In this document: positions 1 through 9,588 of the stretch, in pieces
Layout of the letters: every line of letters starts with the position of its first letter
How positions within the stretch are numbered: position 1 is the stretch's first letter
From: Psychrobacter cibarius
GTDB taxonomy: Bacteria > Pseudomonadota > Gammaproteobacteria > Pseudomonadales > Moraxellaceae
DNA: 64,000 nucleotides
Reading direction: 5' to 3'
Assembly (NCBI GenBank): GCA_030686115.1
Contig: CP131612.1
Span: forward strand, 2,666,001 to 2,730,000
The notes under the pieces: model-generated
What the model was told of the DNA's origin: nothing
Database searches by the model: none
What the model saw: only the letters and a program-made list of their open reading frames with translations
Translations under genes and position numbers: made by a program

Positions 1-549
1 GCCCAGTACATCTTGTACCAATTCAGGATCGAGCGCAGACGTTGGCTCATCAAATAATAATAATGACGGCTCGATAGCCAGTGCACGAGCAATGCCGATA
101 CGCTGCTGCTGACCACCAGATAGCTGGAACGGATACAGATCTGCCTTATCCGATAAGCCTACTTTATCAAGTAATGCCAGTGCCTGTTCGCGTGCTTGCG
201 CCTTAGTTTGCCCTTGCACTACCGTCGGCCCAAGCATTAAATTCTCAATCGCGGTCTTATGTGGAAACAAGTTATAAGATTGAAATACCATGCCTGATTT
301 ACGCTGCAGCGCGAGCAATGTTTTTTTCTTAGGCTTGGTAGCGAAGTCGACCGTTAAGCTACCATCATCAAAAGCAATGATGCCTTGGTCAGGAATTTCC
401 AGCGCATTCAAGCAGCGTAAAAAAGTGGTTTTACCAGACCCTGACGGTCCTAATATCACCACTACCTTGCCTTTTTCGATGGTCAAGTCGATGCCTTTAA
501 GCACTTGATTGCCACCAAAAGCTTTGTGAATATTAGTGACTTGAATCAT
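1..549 (-). CDS. tcyN: Amino-acid (cystine-type) ABC transporter ATP-binding protein, partial
   Basis: The ATPase subunit that powers uptake of a polar amino acid, probably cystine. It is cut by the left window edge, so only the first 183 residues are present. The start is the ATG at 549. Visible motifs are Walker A (GPSGSGKTT, about residues 32-40), the Q-loop (MVFQSYNLFPH), the ABC signature LSGGQQQR and Walker B with the following DEPTSALDPEL. These make it a canonical PAAT-family nucleotide-binding protein. It lies 91 bp downstream of the permease gene on the same strand and is probably the last gene of the operon. The cystine assignment rests on the TcyL-like permease and TcyJ-like binding protein beside it, because the ATPase alone does not reveal the substrate. 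Confidence 0.9.
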   Translation of the reverse strand, partial: MIQVTNIHKAFGGNQVLKGIDLTIEKGKVVVILGPSGSGKTTFLRCLNALEIPDQGIIAFDDGSLTVDFATKPKKKTLLALQRKSGMVFQSYNLFPHKTAIENLMLGPTVVQGQTKAQAREQALALLDKVGLSDKADLYPFQLSGGQQQRIGIARALAIEPSLLLFDEPTSALDPELVQDVLG

Positions 550-640
550 AAAGCTTCCTGTTGTACTGATATCTGTTTGCTAATAACACACGCTTATCGA
601 CGCGGCATTACCATCCTATACTGCCCCCATTACCAAGGGT

Positions 641-1378
641 TTATTTCGCCACATAGCGATCAAGTCTGGTTTCAAGCTTACCTTGAATAAAGGTTAAGAA
701 CAGACAAATACCCCAATAAATAATCGCCGCTTCAGTATAGACCAACATAAATTCATAGTTACGTGCCGTGATGATTTGTGCCTGCTTAAATAGCTCAGTC
801 ACCAATACCAATGACGCCAAAGAGGTGTCTTTTACTAGGCTAATAAAGGTATTGGATAACGGGGGTACTGACACCCGAAGTGCTTGCGGCAAAATGACAT
901 GACGAAAGGTTTGTAGATACGTCAAGCCTACGGTCGAGCCTGCTTCCCACTGCCCTTTTGGAATGGACAAAATAGAGGCACGCACCGTCTCCGATGCATA
1001 CGCGCCAATATTGAGCGAAAAGGCAATAATCGCTGAGGGAAAAGGATCAAGCTTTACTCCGATACTTGGCAAGCCGTAGAAAATAATAAATAGCTGAACC
1101 AGCATCGGTGTCCCGCGAATGGCGGACACATAAATACGCGCAAGTCTGTATATGATTTCATGGAACCAGCCAGCACGCGGTACGATACGAATCAGCGCTA
1201 CTGTCAGCGCAATAGCCATACCAATCGCAAATGAGATCAACGCCAGCGGTATCGAATAATAAATACCGCCTTTAAGCATTGGCCAAAATGAATTGATGAC
1301 AATTTGCGCCCGCGCAGGATCCATAAATGGTAGTAGTGCCAGTAACTCAGCTAGCATTGACGTGATAGACGCTAGCAT
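641..1378 (-). CDS. tcyL: L-cystine-type ABC transporter permease
   Basis: Inner-membrane permease of a PAAT-family importer, 245 residues. It shows the usual hydrophobic segments and the EAA loop ([19 protein letters not shown], about residues 141-159), which docks the ATPase. The stretches [15 protein letters not shown] and [16 protein letters not shown] closely resemble E. coli TcyL (YecS) as I remember it, and this is the basis for the cystine call. The start codon overlaps the stop of the binding-protein gene by one base (TAATG), so the two are almost certainly translationally coupled. Uptake of another polar amino acid remains possible. Confidence 0.88.
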   Translation of the reverse strand: MLASITSMLAELLALLPFMDPARAQIVINSFWPMLKGGIYYSIPLALISFAIGMAIALTVALIRIVPRAGWFHEIIYRLARIYVSAIRGTPMLVQLFIIFYGLPSIGVKLDPFPSAIIAFSLNIGAYASETVRASILSIPKGQWEAGSTVGLTYLQTFRHVILPQALRVSVPPLSNTFISLVKDTSLASLVLVTELFKQAQIITARNYEFMLVYTEAAIIYWGICLFLTFIQGKLETRLDRYVAK

Positions 1379-2214
1379 TATTTTTGTTGACTTATATCAG
1401 CACCAAAGAACTCTTCGCTAAGCTTGGTCAGCGTCCCATCGGCTGCTAATGCGGCCATTGCTTCATTCAATTTTGCCACCACAGCGTCATCCCCTTTGAT
1501 GAGTACTAGACCTGAACCAGTCTGCTCACTCGCAGGCGCCGTCAGTTTGATCTCAAGTGCTGCATCTGGGAATTTTTTGAGATAATCCAATACTGCCAGA
1601 TTGTCATTCATCGTGAAGTCAGCACGGTCTTGCTTAACCAGTTGAATCGCTTGCGCCATACCATCGACAGGGACGATTTCTGCGCCGTAGCGTTCTGCAA
1701 GCTCACCATAGTTGCTGCTCAGTGATTGCGCAGTACGCAGACCTTTTAAACCTTCCCAAGAGCTATAACGATTGTCATCAGTCGGTGCTAGTACAACCGC
1801 GCCCGACCAGCTATATGGCATGGCTTTGTCATACTTAGCCAAACGCTCAGGCGTGGTCAAGCTTACTTGATTGGCCACCATATCGAAGCGTTTTGAGTCA
1901 AGACCTGCCAGCATAGCATCCCACTGAGTCTCTTTAAATTCGACGTCTACGCCTAGTTTATCCGCAACCGCACGTGTCACTTCGACATCATAGCCAGTTA
2001 GCTTGCCACTCTCATCATGATAGGTAAATGGCGGATAAGTACCCTCTGTACCGACATTGATGGTGCCACCATTATTGATACGTTGCAGCAAATCAGAGCC
2101 ACCCGTCGCGGCACTGTCTGTCGCATTGGTTTCTGCTTCATTGGTAGTAGACTGACCACAAGCGGCAAGTAGCATAGTACTGGCGGCAAGTGCTAAAAGA
2201 GTACGACGTTTCAT
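1378..2214 (-). CDS. tcyJ: Cystine-type ABC transporter substrate-binding lipoprotein
   Basis: Solute-binding protein, 278 residues, first gene of the transporter operon. It begins with a lipoprotein signal peptide ending in the lipobox LLAAC near residue 19, so it should be membrane-anchored. A short Thr/Ser/Asn-rich linker (about 20-40) leads into an SBP_bac_3 fold. [20 protein letters not shown] and [18 protein letters not shown] closely resemble E. coli TcyJ (FliY), the cystine-binding protein. A purine-rich RBS (AAGGA) precedes the ATG. A perfect 8-bp inverted repeat lies about 90-115 bp upstream and may be an operator. Substrate is inferred from family resemblance. Confidence 0.88.
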   Translation of the reverse strand: MKRRTLLALAASTMLLAACGQSTTNEAETNATDSAATGGSDLLQRINNGGTINVGTEGTYPPFTYHDESGKLTGYDVEVTRAVADKLGVDVEFKETQWDAMLAGLDSKRFDMVANQVSLTTPERLAKYDKAMPYSWSGAVVLAPTDDNRYSSWEGLKGLRTAQSLSSNYGELAERYGAEIVPVDGMAQAIQLVKQDRADFTMNDNLAVLDYLKKFPDAALEIKLTAPASEQTGSGLVLIKGDDAVVAKLNEAMAALAADGTLTKLSEEFFGADISQQK

Positions 2215-2528
2215 AAGACGTCCTTATAAGAGTGAATGAATAATACAAAAAGGTATCGTGCCAATAAAACCATAGCAACAAATAAGAATAAGACCAGCAC
2301 AGGCAAATACTATAATAAAGTATTTGCGCCGCATTATTTAGCTCTGGCTGCTCGATTTGAGGATGCTCAGCATATTTTTCAATACCGTTTCTATATTATC
2401 TTTGAATTTTTGGGCATTTTTTAGGCAGATATTAACGTTATTATTGCCGATTAAATAGCCATTTATTCATATACTAGCGCACTTCAGAAAGAATAAACGT
2501 ACAAAAACAGTGAGCATGCGTAAGACTA
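2215..2528. other. Intergenic region upstream of tcyJ
   Basis: A 314-bp AT-rich spacer between the tcyJ start and the hutC stop. It should contain the promoter of the minus-strand transporter operon. The one clear structure is the inverted repeat at 2303-2327, listed separately. A 62-codon plus-strand frame from 2236 is Asn/Lys-rich with no recognisable pattern or RBS and is not called. Confidence 0.5.
2303..2327. promoter_or_regulatory. Perfect 8-bp inverted repeat upstream of tcyJ
   Basis: GCAAATAC and GTATTTGC are separated by 9 AT-rich bases. The dyad is centred about 100 bp upstream of the tcyJ start. There is no T-run after it on either strand, so it is not an obvious terminator. An operator for a dimeric regulator is plausible, but no regulator is identified. 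Confidence 0.4.
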
Positions 2529-3314
2529 TTATAGTTCACCGGAGAATTGATAGCGATCGCCTGCATGCCACATCTTCACAAAGGTCAATACTCGACCTGC
2601 TGAATACGTCTGACGGCGCAATACCAATGTCGGCGACTGCGGTGCGATTTGCAGTAGCGCAGCAATCTCATCTGGTGCCGCCAGTGCACGAATAGTATAG
2701 CTGCCGCGCTCTAGTGGACTTTTGGCAATGAGATAATCACTGGTATTGACCACACTAAAATCCTGCTCAATAAATTCTGACACCTTTTGCGCATCCACCC
2801 AGCGCTCTTCGAACTGTATGGGCTGACCATCCGCAAAGTGAATGATTTTTACCTCGTATAAAACAGCAACGTCGCTGCTACTATCTGCGCCAGTACTGTC
2901 ATCCATTACGGTTGTATCAGCGCTTGTATTAGAAGACACAGCTACTTCATCAATATCAAATTTACGCCGTAATTCATCATCCAATATCGCAGCCGTAAGT
3001 ATGCGTTTACTCACCACTTGCGCCTGATAATCGCGGTTGGCAGATTTTAAATCCTGCGCGATATTGCGCACTTCTACAAAGGTATGATTGAACTGTTGCT
3101 GGGCGACAAACGTCCCCGACCCTTGCCGGCGCTCTAGCACTCGCTCTTCGCTCAGCTCTTTTAGGGCGCGATTGACCGTCATACGCGATACGCCAAACTC
3201 TTTTGCCAACGCCATTTCTGTAGAAATTGCATTGCCCGCTTGCCATTTACCAGAGTGAATATTGTCTAATATGGCGTTTTTTATGCGCTGATATGCCGGA
3301 ATCGTCTTTGTCAT
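2529..3314 (-). CDS. hutC: Histidine utilisation repressor HutC (GntR family)
   Basis: GntR/HutC-family repressor, 261 residues. The N-terminal winged helix-turn-helix (about 5-75) contains ISTEMALAKEFGVSRMTVNR, followed by a RRQGSGTFVA wing. The C-terminal UTRA effector domain (about 90-255) has the typical FEERWVDAQKVSEF and SPTLVLRRQTYSAGRVLTF segments. In this family urocanate binding releases DNA. It is divergent from the hutU operon, and a palindrome matching the known HutC operator type lies between them. An Asp/Ser/Thr-rich stretch around 120-147 is a probable flexible insertion. Confidence 0.93.
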   Translation of the reverse strand: MTKTIPAYQRIKNAILDNIHSGKWQAGNAISTEMALAKEFGVSRMTVNRALKELSEERVLERRQGSGTFVAQQQFNHTFVEVRNIAQDLKSANRDYQAQVVSKRILTAAILDDELRRKFDIDEVAVSSNTSADTTVMDDSTGADSSSDVAVLYEVKIIHFADGQPIQFEERWVDAQKVSEFIEQDFSVVNTSDYLIAKSPLERGSYTIRALAAPDEIAALLQIAPQSPTLVLRRQTYSAGRVLTFVKMWHAGDRYQFSGEL

Positions 3315-3485
3315 GTCCGTGTTTAACCGTTAGTTTTACCAGTAATAGTAGCGCCATAATATCACGAGATAACGTCATGAACCTTGGCAAAACACTGTGA
3401 CATTTATCTATCTACCAAAATCCTCACAAAAATAATTGAGTCATTCATAAAAAATTGCTTGCATGAAAAAAGTATCTTTGATAAT

Positions 3486-3497
3486 TTGTATATACAA
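3486..3497. promoter_or_regulatory. HutC operator-type palindrome
   Basis: A perfect palindrome, TTGTATATACAA, sits 123 bp upstream of the hutU start. It matches the TGTATATACA core known for HutC operators in pseudomonads. It directly abuts a good -10-like GATAAT at 3480-3485. Candidate -35 elements are TTGCTT (3455) or TTGCAT (3459), though neither has a 17-bp spacer. A bound repressor would cover the presumed transcription start, consistent with urocanate-inducible control of the operon. Confidence 0.75.
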
Positions 3498-3619
3498 CTT
3501 TACGACAGTACTAAAAAATCTGCGTCATCTAATCGATGTTCCACTGAATTTATAGACTGACGGTAAAACACTTACTTTGATTACTTTATCGTCTTAACAG
3601 ATATCACAAGGATATGATA

Positions 3620-5338
3620 ATGACTACTGACCATGGAACCAATAAAGAGACTAAGCTGACTCGCCGTGATGAGAGCCGCGAAATCGCTGCGCCCACGGGC
3701 AGCACATTACATTGCAAAAGCTGGCTGACCGAAGCACCTTATCGCATGCTGCAAAACAATTTGCATCCTGATGTGGCCGAAAACCCAAAAAGCCTAGTCG
3801 TCTATGGTGGTATCGGACGCGCAGCCCGCAATTGGGAAAGCTACGATCAAATCCTAGCGTCATTAAAAGAATTGGAAGACGATGAAACCTTATTGGTGCA
3901 ATCTGGCAAACCAGTTGGCGTGTTTCAAACGCACGAAAATGCCCCGCGTGTATTGATTGCAAACTCTAACCTTGTACCACGCTGGGCCACGTGGGAGCAC
4001 TTTAACGAGCTCGATCGCAAAGACTTGATGATGTATGGTCAAATGACAGCTGGTAGCTGGATCTATATTGGCACGCAAGGCATCGTGCAAGGTACATATG
4101 AGACCTTTGTAGAAGCAGGTCGTCAGCATTATGACGGTAGCTGGGCAGGACGTTGGATTTTGACCGCGGGTCTTGGCGGCATGGGCGGTGCGCAGCCATT
4201 AGCCGCGACTTTTGCAGGTGCAACCTCACTGAACATCGAGTGTCAGCAATCTAGTATCGATTTCCGCTTGCGTACTGGTTATGTCGATAAGCAAGCTGAT
4301 GACTTAGACCATGCTTATGAGCTCATCAAACAGCATACCGACGCAGGTGAAGCGGTCTCTATCGCCCTACTTGGTAATGCCGCAGATATATTGCCAGAGA
4401 TGGTCAAGCGCGCCAATGCTGGCGGTATGAAGCCTGATCTAGTGACCGATCAAACCTCAGCGCATGACTTGATCAATGGCTATCTACCAAGTGGCTGGAC
4501 AGTGGAAGCATGGAAAGCTGCCCAAGAAGATTCAGAGCAACATGCAGCATTAACCAAAGCTGCCGCTCAGTCTTGTGCCGTACACGTACAGGCGATGCTA
4601 GACTTGCAGGCAATGGACATTCCAACGACCGATTATGGTAATAATATCCGTCAGGTGGCTTTTGATGAAGGCGTTAAAGATGCCTTTAATTTCCCAGGTT
4701 TTGTCCCCGCTTATATTCGTCCGCTGTTCTGCCAAGGTAAAGGCCCATTCCGCTGGGTAGCGTTATCAGGTGACCCAGAAGACATCTACAAGACCGATCA
4801 AAAAATCAAAGAGCTGTTTCCTGAAAATCAACATATCCATCGCTGGTTAGACATGGCAAAAGAGCGTATTCAATTCCAAGGTTTGCCTGCCCGTATCTGC
4901 TGGTTAGGATTGGGTGAACGTGACAAAGCAGGGCTCGCATTCAATGAGATGGTCAAAAACGGCGAGCTAAAAGGCCCTATTGTCATTGGCCGTGATCACT
5001 TAGACACAGGCTCAGTGGCTAGCCCAAACCGTGAAACTGAAAGCATGAAAGATGGCTCAGATGCGGTATCTGACTGGGCATTATTGAATGGTATGCTCAA
5101 TGTCGCAGGCGGTGCCACTTGGGTATCACTACATCATGGCGGCGGCGTTGGCATGGGTTACTCGCAGCACTCAGGCATGGTGATTGTCGCAGATGGCACT
5201 GATGCCGCTGCCAAACGCTTGGCACGAGTGCTAGTCAATGATTGCGGCTCAGGGGTTATGCGTCATGCCGATGCAGGCTATGAGCTAGCGATCAAAACAG
5301 CCAAAGACTATGGTCTAAATTTGCCGATGATTAAGTAG
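3620..5338 (+). CDS. hutU: Urocanate hydratase
   Basis: Second enzyme of histidine degradation. It hydrates urocanate to imidazolonepropionate using tightly bound NAD as an electrophile. About 572 residues, close to the usual length. The nucleotide-binding segment is [14 protein letters not shown], and the conserved active-site Cys lies in [13 protein letters not shown] (Cys371 with this start). A GG-rich [15 protein letters not shown] block lies near the C-terminus. There are in-frame ATGs at 3614 and 3620. The AAGGA at 3608-3612 almost touches the first but is 7 bases from the second, so 3620 is preferred. First gene of the hut operon, behind the HutC operator. Confidence 0.96.
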   Translation: MTTDHGTNKETKLTRRDESREIAAPTGSTLHCKSWLTEAPYRMLQNNLHPDVAENPKSLVVYGGIGRAARNWESYDQILASLKELEDDETLLVQSGKPVGVFQTHENAPRVLIANSNLVPRWATWEHFNELDRKDLMMYGQMTAGSWIYIGTQGIVQGTYETFVEAGRQHYDGSWAGRWILTAGLGGMGGAQPLAATFAGATSLNIECQQSSIDFRLRTGYVDKQADDLDHAYELIKQHTDAGEAVSIALLGNAADILPEMVKRANAGGMKPDLVTDQTSAHDLINGYLPSGWTVEAWKAAQEDSEQHAALTKAAAQSCAVHVQAMLDLQAMDIPTTDYGNNIRQVAFDEGVKDAFNFPGFVPAYIRPLFCQGKGPFRWVALSGDPEDIYKTDQKIKELFPENQHIHRWLDMAKERIQFQGLPARICWLGLGERDKAGLAFNEMVKNGELKGPIVIGRDHLDTGSVASPNRETESMKDGSDAVSDWALLNGMLNVAGGATWVSLHHGGGVGMGYSQHSGMVIVADGTDAAAKRLARVLVNDCGSGVMRHADAGYELAIKTAKDYGLNLPMIK

Positions 5339-5348
5339 CATACCCTTT

Positions 5349-5379
5349 ATCCTTATAAGTGATTACTTGACATAAGGAT
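5349..5379 (+). other. Intercistronic stem-loop between hutU and yjiH-like gene
   Basis: ATCCTTAT pairs with ATAAGGAT, with a further AAGT/ACTT inner stem. No T-run follows, so it is unlikely to terminate transcription. It could stabilise or demarcate the hutU part of the message. Confidence 0.4.
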
Positions 5380-5408
5380 ATCATCGACATTTTATCAAGG
5401 AGGATAAT

Positions 5409-6770
5409 ATGATTGAGCAAAATACGACACTAAATCTCAAGGATGCAGCAGCGACACCAACTGAAGCACTACTGTCTAAACCTATAGCGTTACTGCAATT
5501 GATAGTCTTTAGTGCTATCGGTTTGGTCATGTTCTTTGTGCCATTTACCATTGGTGAGAAAAGCACGATTTTGTTCGATCATGGGGCAACTTATCTGGTC
5601 AATCAGCAGCATACATTGTCTGTGATGTTATTATTTTTATTGATGATCTTTGGGGTAAGCAAGCCATTTATAGACGGCTCATGGCGTAAAAATATCACCC
5701 ACATGATTATGACTGCTTTTAAAATCATTGGTCTGATACTGGCAGTAATGTATGTGGCTGACGTAGCGCCTGCCTTTATGATGGAAAAGGACATGCTGCC
5801 GTTTTTGTTTGAAAAACTGGCATTACCAGTCGGTATGATTGTACCGCTTGGGGCATTAATTTTAGCATTTTTGGTGGGTTTTGGTTTGCTCGAGATGGTC
5901 GGTGTGCTCATGCAGCCGATCATGAAACCTATCTGGAAAACCCCAGGTTCATCAGCGATTGATGCTGTCGCATCCTTTGTTGGTAGCTACTCTATCGGGC
6001 TGCTCATTACTAATCGCGTGTATTTGCAAAAGCAATATTCAGCGCGCGAAGCCATTATCATTGCGACTGGATTTTCGACCGTATCAGCGGCATTTATGGT
6101 CATTGTTGCCAAAACGCTTGGTCTGATGGAGTTTTGGAACCTGTTTTTTTGGTCTACGCTAGTGATTACCTTTATCGTTACTGCGATTACTGCTCGTATT
6201 CCACCCATTAGCCTTGTAGATGATAGCGTTGAACGTCCCGCTTTAGACCATAAAAGTGGTACACGTTTGGCGGCAGCATTTGATTTGGGTTTGTCCACTT
6301 CGCGCCGTGCCACTGACCTAAAACAAATCTTATGGTCTAACTTTCGCGATGGGCTGACGATGGCAGCGGCGATTGTGCCTTCTATCATCGCGGTTGGCTT
6401 GACAGGATTGATATTAGCAAAGTATACGCCTGTATTCGATGCTTTAGGCTTGCTTCTTTATCCATTTACATGGCTTAGCGGCTTACCAGAGCCTCTGGTT
6501 GCGGCCAAAGGTATGTCAGCGGGATTGGCTGAAATGTTCTTGCCAGCACTGCTCCTCAGTGAGGCTGATATACTGACTCGCTATGTTGCAGGGGTCATCT
6601 CTATTAGCAGCGTGTTGTTTTTCTCTGCCATGATTCCTTGTGTGCTTGCCACTGAAATACCATTATCTGTCGGCAAAATGGTCATTATCTGGTTTGAGCG
6701 TGTGGTACTCAGTATTTTATTGGCTGCTGCATTCGGACATCTAGCCATGTACTTCAACTGGATTGGCTAA
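5409..6770 (+). CDS. YjiH-like membrane protein with nucleoside-recognition (Gate) domain, in hut operon
   Basis: A 453-residue polytopic inner-membrane protein with many hydrophobic segments. It resembles the YjiH family: a Gate-type segment near GFGLLEMVGVLMQPIMKPIWK and a conserved SFVGSYSIGLLITNRVY region. A strong RBS (AAGGAGG) sits 4-5 bases before the ATG. Its place between hutU and hutH on the same strand suggests it moves a pathway compound such as histidine, urocanate or a product. It is not a classic HutT amino-acid permease, so that role is inferred from position alone. I do not recognise a catalytic motif. Confidence 0.75.
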   Translation: MIEQNTTLNLKDAAATPTEALLSKPIALLQLIVFSAIGLVMFFVPFTIGEKSTILFDHGATYLVNQQHTLSVMLLFLLMIFGVSKPFIDGSWRKNITHMIMTAFKIIGLILAVMYVADVAPAFMMEKDMLPFLFEKLALPVGMIVPLGALILAFLVGFGLLEMVGVLMQPIMKPIWKTPGSSAIDAVASFVGSYSIGLLITNRVYLQKQYSAREAIIIATGFSTVSAAFMVIVAKTLGLMEFWNLFFWSTLVITFIVTAITARIPPISLVDDSVERPALDHKSGTRLAAAFDLGLSTSRRATDLKQILWSNFRDGLTMAAAIVPSIIAVGLTGLILAKYTPVFDALGLLLYPFTWLSGLPEPLVAAKGMSAGLAEMFLPALLLSEADILTRYVAGVISISSVLFFSAMIPCVLATEIPLSVGKMVIIWFERVVLSILLAAAFGHLAMYFNWIG

Positions 6771-6889
6771 AAAAACAAATTTAATAACAAGTATTATGTT
6801 AACTGAAAACATTTAAAAAACGTCATTTCAACAAAGGCATGAATCAAAAATAATATAACCCATATGTCTTACAATACTAGGATCACCCT

Positions 6890-8452
6890 ATGAACGATAT
6901 CAAACAATTAACCCTACACCCTCGCCAGCTTAGCTTTAAGATGCTACGTGATATCTATGAGCAACCTGTCATATTGACATTACCTGAGAGTGCTTATGAG
7001 GCCATCGATGCCTCACACGAAGATGTGCGTACGATTATTGCCCGAGACAAAAGCGCTTATGGCATCAATACTGGTTTTGGCTTGTTAGCAAAGACCCGTA
7101 TCAGTGATGATCAGCTTGAGCTACTTCAGCGCAACTTGATCGTTTCTCACTCAGTAGGCACTGGTGAAGCACTTCCTGCTGGCGTGGTACGACTGATTAT
7201 GGTGATGAAAGTGGCCAGCCTAGCACAAGGTGTATCAGGCGTACGCCGCGAGGTAGTCGACAGCTTACTTGCCTTAATCAATAATCAAATCACGCCAAAC
7301 ATTCCGGCTAAAGGCTCTGTTGGTGCCTCTGGTGATTTAGCGCCTTTATCACACATGACGCTTGCAATGATGGGTGAAGGTGACGTGTTTGTCGCTGGCG
7401 AAAAAGTGCCTGCAACAGACGCGCTAGCCCAGCATGGACTTGAGCCTATTACTCTTGCAGCCAAAGAAGGTCTTGCACTTATCAACGGTACTCAAGTGTC
7501 AACCGCATTGGCATTACGGGGTTATTTCTTAGCGCGTGACTTGCTGGAGACAGCGACTATCGTTGGCTCCCTGTCAATTGATGCGGCCAAAGGATCGGAT
7601 TCGCCATTTGATGCGCGTATTCACGAAGTACGTGGGCATCATGGTCAAATTGAAATCGCCAAAGCACACCGTCAACTCATTAAAGGCAGTGCGATTCGCG
7701 CCTCGCATGATGGTGAGCAGGATGACCGAGTACAAGACCCTTACTGCCTGCGTTGTCAGCCGCAAGTCATGGGTGCCTGCCTTGATATCATCAATCAAGC
7801 AGGTAAAACGCTACTAATCGAATCCAATGCGGTGACAGACAACCCACTTATTTTTAATAATGAAGATGGCCCAGTCGCTATTTCAGGTGGTAACTTCCAT
7901 GCTGAGCCAGTCGCTTTTGCCGCTGATATTTTGGCCTTGGCAATCGCCGAGATTGGTTCTATGTCTGAGCGCCGTGTCGCTTTGCTAATCGATGCGACGC
8001 TGTCAGGTGGTCTGCCGCCATTCTTGGTCGACAATGCTGGGGTGAACTCAGGCTTTATGATCGCCCATGTGACCGCCGCCGCACTGGCATCGGAGAATAA
8101 ATCTATCGCTCACCCAGGCAGTGTCGACAGTATCCCAACCTCCGCCAATCAGGAAGATCATGTGTCTATGGCGACCTATTGCGCACGCCGCCTATACGAG
8201 ATGGCACAAAACACCGCCACCATTATCGGTATTGAGCTATTGGCTGCCGGTCAAGGGATTGATTTTCATCGCGGATTAGAGACATCAGAGCCGTTGACTG
8301 TGGCGCATCAGAAACTGCGCGAGAAAGTGACTTTCTATGACAAAGATCGCTACCTAGCGCCTGATATTGAAGCGGCCAAGCAGTTGGTATTAGACGGTAC
8401 GCTTGCTGAGCACTGGCAGTCATTACGTAGCGACTGGTATGAGTCTAAATAA
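6890..8452 (+). CDS. hutH: Histidine ammonia-lyase
   Basis: First step of histidine catabolism: non-oxidative release of ammonia to give urocanate, the HutC inducer. 520 residues, typical length. The MIO-forming tripeptide Ala146-Ser147-Gly148 is in the diagnostic context [15 protein letters not shown]. The N-terminal [11 protein letters not shown] loop and the [15 protein letters not shown] segment are also present. The RBS is AGGA, 7 bases before the ATG. It follows the yjiH-like gene by about 120 bp and precedes hutG by 27 bp in the same operon. Confidence 0.97.
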   Translation: MNDIKQLTLHPRQLSFKMLRDIYEQPVILTLPESAYEAIDASHEDVRTIIARDKSAYGINTGFGLLAKTRISDDQLELLQRNLIVSHSVGTGEALPAGVVRLIMVMKVASLAQGVSGVRREVVDSLLALINNQITPNIPAKGSVGASGDLAPLSHMTLAMMGEGDVFVAGEKVPATDALAQHGLEPITLAAKEGLALINGTQVSTALALRGYFLARDLLETATIVGSLSIDAAKGSDSPFDARIHEVRGHHGQIEIAKAHRQLIKGSAIRASHDGEQDDRVQDPYCLRCQPQVMGACLDIINQAGKTLLIESNAVTDNPLIFNNEDGPVAISGGNFHAEPVAFAADILALAIAEIGSMSERRVALLIDATLSGGLPPFLVDNAGVNSGFMIAHVTAAALASENKSIAHPGSVDSIPTSANQEDHVSMATYCARRLYEMAQNTATIIGIELLAAGQGIDFHRGLETSEPLTVAHQKLREKVTFYDKDRYLAPDIEAAKQLVLDGTLAEHWQSLRSDWYESK

Positions 8453-8479
8453 GCGTTAGATAATTAAAAGGAATTAGCA

Positions 8480-9526
8480 ATGGCCATGACGAAAATTAGC
8501 ACAACCGTGAGTCACACAGCGGCTGACATGATGCTGTGGACCGGCCGTGCAGAGCTATTTGAGACGGCACGTGCCCGCTACTGGTATCAGCTTGCTCAGC
8601 CTTATGAGAGTCAAAATATTGGGCTAATTGGCTTTGCATGTGATCAAGGGGTCAGACGTAATCAAGGCCGCGTGGGTGCTAGAGCAGCCCCGCCATTAAT
8701 TCGTCGAGCATTTGCTACGCTGCCAGTCATCGCTGAATTGCAACAGCGCTTTGATGGACAATTATCAACCTTATTGGGTGATGCTGGTGACATTCATTGT
8801 CACGACGATGATGACTTTGCCACGAATACTCTTGAACAAGCTCAGATTAAATATGCTGAGGAAGTGAGCGCTATCGTCAAGCAAGACGGTTTGCCTATCG
8901 GATTGGGCGGTGATCATGCCATCGCTTACGGCAGCTTTTTAGGGTTATGGCAGGCTTTAGAAAGTCAAAACGATACAACTATCAGCACACATACAGCACC
9001 TACTATCGGAATTATTAATTTTGATGCCCACCTTGATATTCGTCAGTCTGATGTAGCGACCTCTGGGACACCGTTTCGCCAAATTGCCGAGCACCTTGAT
9101 GCACATGGTCAGCCCTTTCATTATTGCTGTATTGGCGTCAGTCGGTTCTCTAACACGGCGGCGCTTTTCGATCGCGCTGAGCAATTGGGTGTGCATGTTA
9201 TCAGTGATGAAGACTGTCATTATCAGCCTTGGGACACGCTTGCTGAGCAGGTCAAAAGCTTTATCGATAAGGTCGATATCGTGTATCTGACTATCGATAT
9301 GGACTGCTTCTCTGCCAGTGTTGTGCCCGGTGTGAGTGCCCCAGCTGCTTATGGTATTGAGCTGGGTTTCGTTGAGCGCATGGTAAAAACTATCATGGTA
9401 TCGGGCAAGGTAAAAATGGTAGACATTGCCGAGATTAATCCCGCCTTTGATATTGATGGGCGTAGCTGCAAGGTTGCTGGTCGATTGCTGGCCACTATTA
9501 TAGAACAGCATTTACTTGTCGCTTAG
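8480..9526 (+). CDS. hutG: Formimidoylglutamase
   Basis: Ureohydrolase-family enzyme that cleaves N-formimidoyl-glutamate to glutamate and formamide. 348 residues. The binuclear Mn ligands lie in the arginase-fold motifs GLGGDHAIAYG, NFDAHLDIR and DMDCFSASVVPG. Its presence, with no HutF-type deiminase gene seen, indicates the shorter four-enzyme route. AAAGGA lies 7 bases before the ATG at 8480. A second ATG two codons later is possible. Confidence 0.95.
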   Translation: MAMTKISTTVSHTAADMMLWTGRAELFETARARYWYQLAQPYESQNIGLIGFACDQGVRRNQGRVGARAAPPLIRRAFATLPVIAELQQRFDGQLSTLLGDAGDIHCHDDDDFATNTLEQAQIKYAEEVSAIVKQDGLPIGLGGDHAIAYGSFLGLWQALESQNDTTISTHTAPTIGIINFDAHLDIRQSDVATSGTPFRQIAEHLDAHGQPFHYCCIGVSRFSNTAALFDRAEQLGVHVISDEDCHYQPWDTLAEQVKSFIDKVDIVYLTIDMDCFSASVVPGVSAPAAYGIELGFVERMVKTIMVSGKVKMVDIAEINPAFDIDGRSCKVAGRLLATIIEQHLLVA

Positions 9527-9588
9527 GTCTTACACACCAAGATCTTACAAACACACGTCACTCGCCTCCCAATAATTAGGAGCATATT

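Noticed and set aside
2236..2424. 62-codon plus-strand ORF upstream of tcyJ
   Set aside because: Asn/Lys-rich low-complexity translation, no RBS, overlaps the probable tcyJ promoter.
3007..3246. Minus-strand ORF within hutC
   Set aside because: Frame-shifted shadow of the HutC coding sequence.
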